Part shown: piece after piece, positions 1 through 11,200 of the stretch
Numbering within the stretch: position 1 is the first letter of the stretch
Layout of the letters: each line of letters begins with the position of its first letter
Source of the DNA: Psychrobacter okhotskensis
GTDB taxonomy: Bacteria > Pseudomonadota > Gammaproteobacteria > Pseudomonadales > Moraxellaceae
Direction of reading: 5' to 3'
Length of the DNA stretch: 64,000 nucleotides
NCBI RefSeq assembly: GCF_013248965.1
Contig: NZ_JABRVQ010000001.1
Location: 124,001 to 188,000, forward strand
Notes under the pieces: model-generated
What the model saw: the letters and a program-made list of their open reading frames with translations, nothing else
The model's database searches: none
What the model was told of the DNA's origin: nothing
Made by a program: the position numbers and the translations under genes

Positions 1-192
1 GCTATCATCGTCAATAATAATGGGGGTTTCTACTGTTTCGCTATTTTCAGCCGTCACCGGTTCATCAGTAGGGGGCGAGGGCTGACAGCCTGCCAGCAGT
101 AACAAAGCGCTGCATAAATACGCACTATTTCTTAAACCTCTATTTTTTCGACCTCTCAAAACTCTCATACCAAGCACTCTCGTAAACGTCAT
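1..192 (-). CDS. Lipoprotein of unknown function, N-terminal part only
   Basis: Reading leftward from an ATG at 192, the frame stays open to the window edge (64 codons). It encodes a basic N-terminus, a hydrophobic run and the lipobox LLAGC, followed by an acidic, proline- and threonine-rich stretch typical of the linker of a membrane-anchored lipoprotein. A second in-frame ATG at 168 is also possible and would shorten the basic leader. The rest of the protein lies outside the window, so its function cannot be stated. It diverges from the Pil-Chp cluster. Confidence 0.7.
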   Translation of the reverse strand, partial: MTFTRVLGMRVLRGRKNRGLRNSAYLCSALLLLAGCQPSPPTDEPVTAENSETVETPIIIDDDS

Positions 193-886
193 TTTATTAT
201 ATAGTGAATTGAGGTAAGGGCAAATAACAGTATTATATTTATGCAACATGCCCAGACGGTAGATGGCAAAAGTAACCTGAGACAAATTAGGGAGCATAAT
301 CAAAAGACTCTCACTAACTCAATGATTAATTTGAACATAAATTCACTAAATGACTGGAAAACAACCAGTAACTGTGCTAAAACGAACATATAAAAATATA
401 ATGATACATATTTGTCACAAATGAAGATTATTCGGTAAGGTAAGTATTGTTTTTACTCAACCTTAAACCCTTTTGACCCTTTGTGTACATTTCAACAGAT
501 ATCGAGCCAGTTAAATTTATGATGCTGACAAGGTTTAGGCTTGCCAGTTTTGAGCAAGTCTAAAAATTTCTATAAGCAAAGTGAGTCAGCAGATAGGCTG
601 CTTTATAAAGACAAGCATCTGGCAGTTTTTTAAAAAATAAAAGCCAAAAATAGCGCTTAATACACGAAGATAATTGTCGCTAAAGTGCGTATAGTAACCG
701 ATGGTAACGCCATGCTTGATAGGCGAATACTGATAGAGAACATGTTAGCGATCGTGACAGCGTAAAATACAAACTTAACCGTTCATCTCAATCCAAGAAT
801 AAACCATTTTATAAATTGAAATAACTGTTAAAATTTTGCACTGGCAGATAGTGCTACGAATAATAGCCGTTTATAGGACAATGATA
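193..886. other. Intergenic region before pilG, no gene seen
   Basis: About 690 AT-rich bases separate the divergent lipoprotein gene and pilG. I found no convincing coding frame or RNA gene. An imperfect inverted repeat, AGGCTTGC with GCAAGTCT, lies at about 535-561 but has no clear U-tract. The promoters of both flanking genes must lie here, but I could not fix them. Confidence 0.5.
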
Positions 887-1264
887 ATGGAAAATAATTT
901 TGAAGGTTTGAAAGTCATGGTTATCGATGACTCTAAAACCATTCGCCGTACTGCAGAGACTTTATTACAAAAAGCGGGCTGCGAAGTAGTGACCGCTATT
1001 GATGGTTTTGATGCTTTAGCCAAGATTGTTGATAACAATCCCGATATCATTTTTGTTGATATCATGATGCCACGTTTGGATGGTTATCAGACATGTGCAT
1101 TGATAAAGAATAACCCTGACTATGCCAGTAAGCCTGTGATTATGCTGTCGTCTAAAGATGGTTTGTTTGATAAAGCGCGTGGACGTATCGTAGGTTCGGA
1201 TGAATACTTGACTAAGCCATTTAGTAAAGATGAGCTGTTTGAGGCAATCAACCAATATCGCTAA
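887..1264 (+). CDS. pilG: Twitching motility response regulator PilG
   Basis: Single CheY-like receiver domain of 125 residues and the first gene of the Pil-Chp chemosensory cluster. The acidic pair DD comes just after strand 1 (VMVIDDSKTIRR), the phospho-acceptor Asp lies in FVDIMMPRLDG, the conserved Thr/Ser position in VIMLSSKDG and the Lys in YLTKPFS. In the Pil-Chp family PilG is phosphorylated by PilL/ChpA and promotes pilus extension. The start at 887 is preferred because the ribosome site AGGA (875-878) lies 8 bases upstream; the ATG at 881 would be too close, and the frame also extends upstream without a good site. Confidence 0.93.
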   Translation: MENNFEGLKVMVIDDSKTIRRTAETLLQKAGCEVVTAIDGFDALAKIVDNNPDIIFVDIMMPRLDGYQTCALIKNNPDYASKPVIMLSSKDGLFDKARGRIVGSDEYLTKPFSKDELFEAINQYR

Positions 1265-1627
1265 TACATAACGGCCTATATAATTGATAGCTAGGCAGTT
1301 AATTAGACAGTTATATTGGCATGATTAATGCATATAGCGGTACGGCTAAGGCAAGTAGCTGAGAGGACTGTTATTAAGAAAGTGAACTGTTGCTGACGTG
1401 ATTATTGAATACTTTATAAATGAAGTGTTGACGTTAAATAACCACGTTATAAACAGCCCAGTGATCATGATGGTTATCAATCAGTGTTTGTCATTTCATA
1501 GGTACCACCGTAAAAATAGGTATCATCGTAAAAATAGTGTTGCCAACAAGGCATTAGGCATTATTTTTAATAGATTTGTCTCAACAATATATCCGAACGG
1601 ATATCATCGAAAATAAAGGAAATTTCC
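1265..1627. other. pilG-pilH gap with an 18-bp direct repeat
   Basis: This 363-base gap is long for a pilG-pilH junction. It contains two adjacent 18-bp repeats at 1501-1518 and 1519-1536 (GGTAYCAYCGTAAAAATA) and a diverged third copy at 1599-1616 directly before the pilH ribosome site. A 72-codon frame runs through it, but its repeated Tyr-His-Arg-Lys units merely reflect the DNA repeat and it has no ribosome site, so no gene is called. Confidence 0.5.
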
Positions 1628-1990
1628 ATGGCTACTGTTTTAGTCATTGACGACTCGCCATCTGAGATGGCGAAATTTCGCGACATGCTTGCAAAAAACA
1701 ACTATCAAGTCCTTGAAGCGACAAATGGTGAGCAAGGTTGTCAAATGGCAGCCGATCATTTACCAGATGTCATCTTGATGGATGTGGTTATGCCTGAAAT
1801 GAATGGTTTTCAGGCCACCCGTAAGATAACACGTGGCAAAACAACGTCGCATATTCCGGTCATCATGATCAGCACCAAAAATCAAGAAACGGATCGTGTT
1901 TGGGGTAAGCGTCAAGGCGCTAAAGAATATATCACCAAGCCAGTTGACGAAAATGGTCTGGTCAATGTCATTCGCAAAGTAATGGGGTAA
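1628..1990 (+). CDS. pilH: Twitching motility response regulator PilH
   Basis: CheY-like receiver domain of 120 residues. The acidic pocket is in VLVIDDSPSEM, the phospho-acceptor Asp in ILMDVVMPEMNG, the signalling Ser/Thr in VIMIST and the invariant Lys in YITKPVD. In the Pil-Chp system PilH opposes PilG, acting in retraction or as a phosphate sink. The ribosome site AAGGAAA lies just before the ATG. The stop is followed after three bases by the pilI start, so pilH and pilI are probably translated together. Confidence 0.93.
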   Translation: MATVLVIDDSPSEMAKFRDMLAKNNYQVLEATNGEQGCQMAADHLPDVILMDVVMPEMNGFQATRKITRGKTTSHIPVIMISTKNQETDRVWGKRQGAKEYITKPVDENGLVNVIRKVMG

Positions 1991-1993
1991 CTT

Positions 1994-2524
1994 GTGGCTT
2001 CCAGAGGATTTATTGAGCTTCTGCGTTTAGCAGATTTGGCACGCGCGCGCAAAAGTGGCCGTCACGGCGGACAAGAATCCGACTGGCAAGGGGTAGTATT
2101 CGAGATTGGTGGTCAGCGTTTGGTCGCACCAATGGGTCAGGTTTCAGAAGTACTGACCATGCCGGAGTTCACCAGTTTGCCCTTAGTAAAGCCCTGGATG
2201 CTCGGCATTGCTAATATTCGCGGACGCCTATTACCATTGATGGACTTGTCCGAGTTTTTGCAGGTGCCCAGTCGCTTGGCACAAATGAGTCAATGTAAAG
2301 TTATTGTCATCGATCATGACAATGTGTTCTCAGGCTTACTTGTCGATCAAGTGCTAGGTATTGAACAGTTTACTCGTGGTCAATACCGTCCAGAAGCCCT
2401 TGAAAACGACTCGCCATTTGCACCTTACAATCATGGCAAGTTTTTTAAAAATGAACAAGATTGGTATATTTTTATGCCAAGCTTGTTGGTGCAAGATTTG
2501 CAGTACGCTGATGCGGCGCTATAA
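1994..2524 (+). CDS. pilI: CheW-like coupling protein PilI
   Basis: CheW-family scaffold protein of 176 residues that should link the receptor PilJ to the kinase PilL at the inner membrane. The CheW domain covers roughly residues 30-165, with typical features: VAPMGQVSEVL, the Gly-Ile-Ala-Asn-Ile-Arg-Gly segment near residue 75, and the later GLLVDQVLGIEQF strand. The start is a GTG three bases after the pilH stop, preceded by GGGGT within the end of pilH. An 8-bp inverted repeat (2537-2544 with 2554-2561) without a T-run follows the gene. Confidence 0.9.
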   Translation: MASRGFIELLRLADLARARKSGRHGGQESDWQGVVFEIGGQRLVAPMGQVSEVLTMPEFTSLPLVKPWMLGIANIRGRLLPLMDLSEFLQVPSRLAQMSQCKVIVIDHDNVFSGLLVDQVLGIEQFTRGQYRPEALENDSPFAPYNHGKFFKNEQDWYIFMPSLLVQDLQYADAAL

Positions 2525-2536
2525 CTGTCTGTCATA

Positions 2537-2561
2537 GAGTATTTGCTGTCATAAAATACTC
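2537..2561. repeat. Inverted repeat after pilI
   Basis: GAGTATTT (2537-2544) and AAATACTC (2554-2561) form a perfect 8-bp stem with a 9-base loop in the 200-base gap between pilI and pilJ. There is no T-run, so it is not called a terminator. It may stabilise or process the operon transcript. Confidence 0.45.
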
Positions 2562-2725
2562 GACTGCTAGCACCTAGCACGATAAAAATAAATACCGACT
2601 GACATGATACGGTTGTATGTCAGCATTCATACAGGCTTTGTTAATCACTGTTGTTTTGATAACAATATGATTGTCGAAGTCAGTCACGATAAGACTTTGA
2701 CGATTGTTCGAAAGGAATACGCAAG

Positions 2726-4126
2726 ATGAGTGATGTTATAAATAACCCTGTAGCTGGTAATAGTAAAACGACCCCCACGGTGAAAGACGCTAATAATACT
2801 TGGAAGTTATTATTAGGGCTTTTTGCTTTATTGACTGTGGCCTGTCTGATTTGGCTGGTCAATTCACTATCATCAGTGAGTCAATATCTGACCAATTTCA
2901 ATCAATCAGTGGTATTGCCGGTGATTTTGTTTGTGATAGGTGTCGTAGGTATTTTATTTGCCCTATACCAATTACTCAAGCAACGTGGCGGCTCAGAGCA
3001 TCTACTCATCGAAAAAGAGACCTTGCGTCGTCGCCAAGAAGCAGAAGCGGAATCTGAGCGTGCTCGTCAAATTCAAGAAGAAAACGAGCGTAACCAGATC
3101 GCAATTTTGCGTTTGCTTGATGAATTGGGTGATTTGGCAGATGGTGATTTGACGGTTAATGCGACCGTATCAGAAGACTTTACGGGGGCGATTGCTGATT
3201 CGGTAAACTTTGCCATTGACCAATTGCGTCAGTTGGTATTGGTTATTAACAGCACGGCTGATCGCGTCTCGCAGTCCTCAGAACAAACCCAGATGAATGC
3301 CGTTGAGCTTGCTGAAGCCTCAGAAAACCAAGCGCAAGAAATCGCGGGCGTATCGGCTGCGATTAATGAGATGACCGTCTCGATTGACCAAGTTTCGAAC
3401 AACGCGGCAGAGTCTGCAACGGTTGCCCAGCGCTCGGTTGCCATCTCTTATAACGGGGCAGAGGTTGTACAGCGCTCTATTGAAGGCATGAATGTTATTC
3501 GTGACCAGATTCAAGAGACCTCAAAGCGTATTAAACGTCTTGGTGAATCTTCGCAAGAAATTGGTGATATCGTTGGTTTGATTAATGATATTGCGGATCA
3601 GACCAACGTATTGGCATTGAACGCGGCTATTCAGGCATCAATGGCAGGGGAGGCTGGTCGAGGTTTTGCGGTCGTTGCTGATGAAGTTCAACGTCTGGCT
3701 GAGCGTTCAGCCAATGCCACCAAACAGATTGAAACCTTGGTAAAGACTATTCAGGCAGATACCAACGAAGCCGTGATGTCAATGGAATCAACGACTTCTG
3801 AGGTTGTGCGCGGTGCGCGTTTGGCCAAAGATGCTGGTGAAGCTCTAGAAGAAGTACAGAGCGTTTCTAATACCTTGGCAGATCTGATTCAAAATATCTC
3901 AAACGCCGCCCAACAACAGGCTGAGTCTGCTGGTCACATCTCTCATACGATGAATATTATTCAAGACATTACTTCACAAACATCATCGGGTACGATGGCC
4001 ACAGCGCGCTCTATCGGCGAGCTAAGTGAAATGGCTGCCGCTCTCCAAGAGTCAGTTACGGGCTTTAAAGTATCAAACGATGATGAGCAATTAGAAGCGG
4101 AAGAAAGCTTAGTAGCCAATGCTTAA
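2726..4126 (+). CDS. pilJ: Short methyl-accepting chemotaxis receptor PilJ
   Basis: Receptor of the Pil-Chp pathway, identified by position and its signalling domain. Of 466 residues, membrane segments are at about 28-48 and 62-83, leaving only about 13 residues between them. A HAMP-like linker follows, then the MCP signalling domain with the conserved hairpin tip around [17 protein letters not shown] (about residues 286-302) and [12 protein letters not shown]. Known PilJ proteins are nearly 700 residues with a large periplasmic PilJ domain, which is absent here. The reading frame is intact, so this is a shortened receptor rather than a pseudogene. It ends in an acidic tail without an obvious CheR-binding pentapeptide. 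Confidence 0.88.
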   Translation: MSDVINNPVAGNSKTTPTVKDANNTWKLLLGLFALLTVACLIWLVNSLSSVSQYLTNFNQSVVLPVILFVIGVVGILFALYQLLKQRGGSEHLLIEKETLRRRQEAEAESERARQIQEENERNQIAILRLLDELGDLADGDLTVNATVSEDFTGAIADSVNFAIDQLRQLVLVINSTADRVSQSSEQTQMNAVELAEASENQAQEIAGVSAAINEMTVSIDQVSNNAAESATVAQRSVAISYNGAEVVQRSIEGMNVIRDQIQETSKRIKRLGESSQEIGDIVGLINDIADQTNVLALNAAIQASMAGEAGRGFAVVADEVQRLAERSANATKQIETLVKTIQADTNEAVMSMESTTSEVVRGARLAKDAGEALEEVQSVSNTLADLIQNISNAAQQQAESAGHISHTMNIIQDITSQTSSGTMATARSIGELSEMAAALQESVTGFKVSNDDEQLEAEESLVANA

Positions 4127-4143
4127 TCAATCGCTTTTGCTTA

Positions 4144-4176
4144 ATGGCTAATGCTTAATAATTAATTATTAGCCAT
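4144..4176. repeat. Inverted repeat between pilJ and pilK
   Basis: ATGGCTAAT (4144-4152) and ATTAGCCAT (4168-4176) form a perfect 9-bp stem around a 15-base AT-only-rich loop that can itself partly pair. A further AGCCATTAA copy follows at 4184. There is no T-run, so this may be an RNA stability or processing hairpin inside the operon. Confidence 0.5.
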
Positions 4177-4275
4177 CATAAACAGCCATTAAGCTTAGGG
4201 TGTTGTTATCTTGAGATTTTAATCAAAGGACTGCTCTAATATTAAGAGTGGGCAGCAGGAGCAAGAGCAGGTCAC

Positions 4276-5226
4276 GTGGATAATCGTACTCAACAAGACG
4301 CTAATATAGTCGATAAAGCCAGTTCCGATTCGGTAACAGCTTTAAGGCAAGATGATAGTTTTGATACGCAGCAATGGCAACGCTATATAGAGCAAGAAAT
4401 CGGCTTTGTTTTACCCGATATTCAACGCCAGTGGCTAGTAAATGCGATTGATCGTACCGCTGTTGCGAATGGATTATCAGCGCTGCAACTATGGCGTCAA
4501 TTGCCGAACAACGATGCGCTGCGCCAGCAACTATTGGATAAAGTGCTGATTCACGAAAGTCGCTTCTTTCGCCACTTGCCTTCTATAGATTTTGTCACAG
4601 AGTGTGCCTTGCAGCATCAGTGCCTGACGCTAACAGATGACAGTATTGATGAGACGTTTCGCATTTGGAGTGTCGGTTGTGCCAGTGGGCAGGAGACTTG
4701 GTCGCTTGCCATGAGTTTGGCATCGAAGCAGCTGGTTAACTATGTCATATTAGGCACTGATGTCAGCCAGCAAGCACTGACAAAAGCACGTATGGCACAG
4801 TACGACCAACGCCAAAAAACGTTAATTCCGTCTTGTTGCCAGCCATTTATTCATCCATTACGTCCTGAGACTATGACTGAACAATCGACTGCCTGTGATT
4901 TATCTATACTAAAAAATGCTAGCAGTCACACTCGAGTACATTGGCAAATCGCGCCAACTTTACAGCAGTATGTTAGCTTTGCTTTACACAATATCATCAA
5001 TCAAGAACCACCCACCCCGCATCTACAACAGGTCATTATCTGCCAAAATATGCTGCTATATTTTCGTAAGTTTGATCAACGGGATATTCTGACCAAGCTG
5101 TCAGAGCAGTGTGCCTTAGGTGGTTATATTGTATTGGCTCCAGGTGAGGCGTTGTTTTGGCGTCCTTCAAATATGCGCCGTATTGCGCACCCACAGATTA
5201 ATGCGTGGCAAAAGATCAGTGCCTAA
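4276..5226 (+). CDS. pilK: CheR-type methyltransferase PilK
   Basis: SAM-dependent chemoreceptor methyltransferase of 316 residues, expected to methylate glutamates of PilJ. An N-terminal helical CheR domain (about residues 30-110, with LIHESRFFRH) is followed by the catalytic fold: the SAM-binding segment IWSVGCASGQETWSLA (about 132-147), the ILGTDVS strand and the late CQNMLLYF motif corresponding to the family's NVLIYF. It starts at a GTG (4276) after a purine-rich stretch; no ATG is better placed. It lies 30 bases upstream of pilL. Confidence 0.85.
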   Translation: MDNRTQQDANIVDKASSDSVTALRQDDSFDTQQWQRYIEQEIGFVLPDIQRQWLVNAIDRTAVANGLSALQLWRQLPNNDALRQQLLDKVLIHESRFFRHLPSIDFVTECALQHQCLTLTDDSIDETFRIWSVGCASGQETWSLAMSLASKQLVNYVILGTDVSQQALTKARMAQYDQRQKTLIPSCCQPFIHPLRPETMTEQSTACDLSILKNASSHTRVHWQIAPTLQQYVSFALHNIINQEPPTPHLQQVIICQNMLLYFRKFDQRDILTKLSEQCALGGYIVLAPGEALFWRPSNMRRIAHPQINAWQKISA

Positions 5227-5256
5227 ATTACCGCCTAGACGAGTTAGGATAAACCT

Positions 5257-8200
5257 ATGAAAAACCAGCCCAATGACATGGTGACGCTCGAGTGGCTACT
5301 ACCACTTTTTAATCAGCAATTATCACAAGTATCTGATGGCTGGCAATTAGGCGCTGATAGCACTAATTACGAGCAAATGGTACAGCACTACCATCAAGTT
5401 GGTGGCGCTCTAACTATGGTTAACCTGCCTTTATTGGCAGACTTAGCGACTAAGCTAAGTCTGTTGGCAGGTGCTGGTCGCCAAGAGGACTTTACTACTG
5501 ACGATTGCCGCAATGGTCGGTTTTCTCATCGTCTGTTACAACGTGAGCTGACGCAGTATATGCGTACAGGCAGTCATCATACGGCTTTGATCAATAGAGC
5601 CGCTGCTGATCTTACTCAGTCACTATCACGACGAGGTATTGCGACAGATCTTTTTTCACAGCCATCTAGCACTACTAAAAATACACCTCACGAACATTTG
5701 ATTAATAGCGATTTTAGCGCTGAAAATGTCATCGATGATATTGAATTAATCGTACCAAACCCGGCGGCAGATGCCCATCTAGACATTCAGCAATATCAGC
5801 AGTTATTGTTGGTTTGGCGTCAGCAAGTACAAGCATTGTTAGCTGCTAATAGCAATCAGCCCTCTATACTAGCCCTCTTGCAAAAAGTCAGTGAGTACTT
5901 ATGGCAAAGCACAAAAGAGGGCGATGTGCAGCGTCTATGGTATCTAACCGAGTTATGGCTGCACGATCTTGCCCACAATAAAACACCATTGCCTGAGCAC
6001 TATGCGCCATTATTAGCGCAGCTTGAGCAAGTGATTGAGTCAGGCAGTCATCAGACTAAGCTAGCATCGAGCGTTATTAAAGACTTGATAGCCAGTATTT
6101 ATATTGAGTTAAGTGGCCTTGCACAAAGTAGCGAGCATACGCAATCTATTCTCAATAATTTACCGCAAAGTGAGACTGTGGCTTCGCGTTTTTTACCGCG
6201 CATATTGAGTGAGCTTGAGACGCTCATATTCAGTCTTGATCAGCCGCAAACTTTATTGAATCCATTACAGCGTATAAATAGTCAGCTCGAAGCTCGAGGT
6301 TGGACACTCTATGCGTCACAAGTCGCATTTATTCTAGCAGATATCGAACGTGCTCTCTCCTCAGAAACAGGGTTTGCACAAGAGCAATGGCAGATCGAAC
6401 GCCAGCTCCAAGAGCTATATAGTGCTATTTATAATACCGAACAGACGATATCTACCAAAATAGGGGACGCAGCTGACTTTACTTTGAGGTCTGATAGCGC
6501 TGACTCGCGGTTAGGAGCTAGTACGGACAGCAGCGCTGCTACGAAAGACTTACGTGAACTGCGCATTGCTGTTGAAGACATAAAACAGCGCTTTAACGCC
6601 TATATACAGCGTCAAGATACTTCCCTCTTACCTGAGACGGCTGAGCTGACAGACATCGGCCACACTTTTGATGAGATGGGCTTGCCCTCAGTCCGTGAAG
6701 CGACTGATGCGATAGCCAACCTATTTGTACAACTGACGACTCATGATGTTAATGTGCTCAGTTGGAATGTTACTCAAGCGTTGGCTGAGGGCTTGACCTC
6801 TATAGAGCTGCTGCTAGACTATCTGGCGCAGCAGGTCTTTGACCAACCATTATTAGCGCTGGCAAATCAGCATATCGATAATGCTACCATACTGCTGAAT
6901 GACTATATTCAAGCGCCTGAAAGTGTTGAGCACAGTTTCCTTAGCCAAAAACCTGTGGCAACTGATGTGCTGCGCTACGATGATAGTGGAGAGATTGCGC
7001 CTGTTACTGAGCATGCCGTCAATGACCAAGCTTCTGATATCCAGGCTTCTAATACGCCAAACCTTGATACAGCAAGTGTAGACGATGAAACTGTATTAGA
7101 AGATGAGAGCGACGACCTCATAACGAATAGTGCTGTAGTAGGTAACTTTAACACTGCAAGCGATAGTGAAGACTTGCTGCGCGCGCGTGAACAAGTGAAA
7201 CCTGACACTTTTGATATAGATGAAGACATTCGGGACATTTTCATCGAAGAGGTGACAGAGGTCGTCGAGGACTTAGAAGATTTTTTACCGATTTGGCAGC
7301 AAGACTCACAAGATCTAACGCCATTAACAGAAGTGCGCAGAGGTTTTCATACCTTAAAAGGCTCGGGACGCATGGTTGGTGCTTTTAGCATCAGTGAGAT
7401 GGCATGGGCCATCGAAGATCTGCTGAATCGTCTGTTGGATAAGACATTACCCGTCACGGACGATGTCGTTGCCTTGGTGACAGAGAGCACTAAGCGATTA
7501 TCAGTCTTGGTTACAGATTTTACAGCACAACAACCGCCAAGCTTTGATCCTGCGGTAACCATTTTACAGAGTCATAACTTGATGACAGGACAGCCGGTTA
7601 ACTCGGGTTTAGAAACTTCTATAGCTGCACCATCAGGCATTGTATTCAGCGAAGATTATTCTATATTAGATGAGACTCTTGACTTAGGTGAGCCCATGTC
7701 AATTGCTGACTCTACTGAGTTGGCAGATGCTGCAGATACGATTAATGATTCTCAAACTGTACAGAAAGAGGCTGGAGACAGAAATCCAATAGACTCTCTT
7801 TCTGGTTTAGCATTACCAGCCGTACTCGTTCCTTTTATGCAAGAGACTGAGCAGTTACCAACGGATGCGAATGATGCTGATCCTGATATTAAAGAAATCT
7901 TTATAGAAGAAGCCAATGAAGTGCTGGCCGACATCGTGCCTTTATATGAGCATTGGCAGCTGTCACCCACTGATTTAAGCGATTTGGCGGATATTCGTCG
8001 TGGATTCCATACGCTAAAAGGTTCTGGTCGCATGGTAGGCGCCAACTATAGTGGCGAGCTAGCATGGTCTATAGAAAACATGCTCAATCGCATTTTGGAT
8101 AAGAGTATCGTCGCGTCAGCCGATATAAGACAGCTTATCGCCGATGTGCTAGGCGCGTATCCCGCCATGCTAACTGCCTTTGAAAATAATAACAGTCAAG

Positions 8201-11200
8201 GTTACCCCGCATTGGTGCCGTTATGGATTACTTGTGCTAACGCTTTTAGTAAGCAACTAGGCGATGAATTCAGCTATGTTGAGTTATATAAGCAAGCGTT
8301 GAGCTCTACTGAGCAGTATTCTGCAGTGCAGCCTGATGATACGATTGACCGTATCCATGATGATAGTAGCAATGATGATATTGAAGATATGGATAGTATG
8401 TTGCAGACAATTCATTCGGTTAATGCGATGATGGCAGAAGCACCCGTTATTTTGACGCATCAAAATGCAGAAGAAAAAGCATTTTTTGAGATTTTTATCG
8501 ACGAAGCAGAAGCGCTATTACAAGATATCAATACCTTTGTTGATGATCATCAAGGCCAGCCTCACATTGCAGTCAGTGATGATATTGTTCGTGCCTTCCA
8601 TACCCTAAGAGCCGCGTCTGGCTCTAGTGCTTTAGCGGCGATTAGCGAAGTCAGTGCGATGATTGAGCAAAGCTTAGAGCTATTACAACAGCAGGATGCT
8701 TCTATGAATGCGCAACACCTAGAAGCATTAGCCCAGTCTGTGACACTGATGGATGGCTACCTCAATAATTACAAACAGAATGCCCAGCAGCAAACCATAT
8801 CGACAGAAGAGTCGCAAAGCCAGCAAGATATTGCCTCATTACAAGCCATGCTGGGTGAGCAGTATGCCATCGGCGATCATAGCGAAATTACGAATAACAA
8901 GCCCACTATAGATCAGCTATTAGATGAAAATATTGATGAGTTGCTCGATGCTGAATGGCAGTTAAATGAGGCGCTGAGTCACTCTGATAGTGAGCAGGTT
9001 CAGACATATATAGAGCAACAACTTGCCCAAATAAATTATCTATCTAGCAAAGCGCTAGAGTTTCCAAAATTCAGCGCGATTCTTGGTGCATTAGCAGCGG
9101 CTTATACTTACTTAAATGATCATCCTGAAACAGCAGCTGATGCTGCTATTCAAACCACGTTACTGGCTGGACATGCTCAGCTAGTAGGGCTATTCGATGC
9201 CTTGGCTGGTAGTACCTCACTAAAAGTTGATGAGCAAGTGCTTGAAGGTTTACAGCGTATTGCTAATGGCACTGCCAGCAGTGATGAGGCTATCGACGAG
9301 TATAATGATGATCTGCCTAGCGTGCAAAGTGTCTCTGCCCCTGAGTTGCAGCTAGAGTCTATCGATACCGATATTGAATTATTAGAGATCTTTTTAGAAG
9401 AAGCGCAAGAGCTCGATGATGCGCTTGCCGAGAGCTTTAACAAATGGCGTGCGGACATCTCTAACATCAATACTCTAAAAGTATTGCAGCGTCATTTGCA
9501 TACCATTAAAGGTGGTGCGCGCATGGCAGGTATCCGTAGTATTGGAGACTTGACTCATGAGGCGGAGAGTATTTACGAAGCCTTTGTAGAGCATAGACGC
9601 GAGCCAACCACCCAGTGGCTTGAGATTATGCAAATCGTGCAAGATACCTTGTCGTTGCAAGTGATGCATATGGTCAAGCATCAGCAATCGTTTTTTGCAC
9701 CTGAACTTATTGAGCAGCTGCAACAGTTTGAGAAAGCACAAGCATTACCAGATAATGTCAATCTGATTGTACCGGTGCCAAAAAACCATGCTGACGCTGA
9801 GCCGCAAGTTTTTGCTAATGATGCGACAGACAGTAATGTCAAGACCACAGAAGTATTAACGCTTGATAGAATGATTAAGCAGTCATGGGCCAATGGCTTA
9901 CCGGACCCTGATATCTTAGAAGTGTTTTTAGAAGAAGCGGCAGCGCTTACCAATAATAATCAATATTTGCAGTTATTCTTAGATAACGTGAGCGATACCG
10001 TTGCCTTGCAAGCGCTACAGCGTGACCTACATACCCTTAAAGGTGGCGCAAGAATGGTCGCAGCAAATGGCATAGCGGACTTGTCACACGAAATGGAAGC
10101 AGTCTACGAAGACCTTGCTAGTCGTCGCCGTCCTGCAACGAAAAAAGTCCAAGAGTTACTGGTGGCTTGTCATGATTGGTTAGCAGATGCTCTGTTTATT
10201 CTAAAAGAGCGGGTCAACCCGCCAACACCTGGATTGTTGATAGAGGCGCTACAAGTATTCAGTAAAAATCCTGATAGCCTAAAACAAATACCTGATGAAT
10301 CGCTGCAAGGGCAGCGAAAAGCTATCTTGACCGCCAAGGAAAAGCAAAATTCAGATGGTAGGGTCAAAGACATCAGTAAGATGCCATCGATGGTCGGCAA
10401 GTTCACTGGGCAAGAGCAGAGCGTTAGTAGCAATGAGATGATTCGTATCTCAGGTGGTCTAATCGAGCATATGATTAACTTGTCTGGTGAGTCAGCGATT
10501 AACCGTGCTCGTATTGACATGGGTATGAGTAGCTTGACCAACAGCCTTGAAGAGATGGGCATCACGGTACAGCGTTTGGCGGATCAGTTACGTCGAATGG
10601 AGATTGAGCTTGAAGCTCAGATTTTATCGCAGATAGATGATGAGCTGATCAGCCATGAAGGCTTTGACCCGTTAGAGATGGATCAGTACTCCTCTTTGAA
10701 TCAGTTATCAAAGTCTCTGACAGAGTCAGCATCGGATTTGGTTGATATCAATCATACACTGTTAGAAAAGACCCGAGATAGCGAGAGCTTATTATTACAG
10801 CTGTCGCGGACGCAAACTGAGCTACAAGATGGCTTGATGAACTCGCGTATGGTGCCATTTACGCGCTTGACACCGCGCCTTGAGCGTACCGTACGTCAAA
10901 CGGCCAATGAGCTTAACAAGTCTGTTGATCTAACGATTATTAATGCCGATGATGAGATGGATAGAACCATTCTAGAGCGCATTACGTCGCCGCTTGAGCA
11001 TATGCTACGTAACGCTGTCGATCATGGTATCGAAGACAGCGCAAGCCGTCTAAAAGCTAGTAAAGCACGCAGTGGTAACATTACTTTAGAAGTACTGCGC
11101 GAAGGCAGTGAAATTGTCATCAACTTGTCCGATGATGGGCGCGGTATCGATGTCGAAGCGGTTCGCAGCAAAGCAATTGCTCAAGGTCTTATCGATGCAG

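Noticed and set aside
1398..1616. 72-codon frame between pilG and pilH
   Set aside because: Its YHRK repeats just translate the 18-bp DNA repeat, it has no ribosome site and no protein-like composition.
10170..10565. 131-codon antisense frame inside pilL
   Set aside because: It is fully inside a conserved domain gene, has no ribosome site, and its residue pattern is that of a shadow frame.
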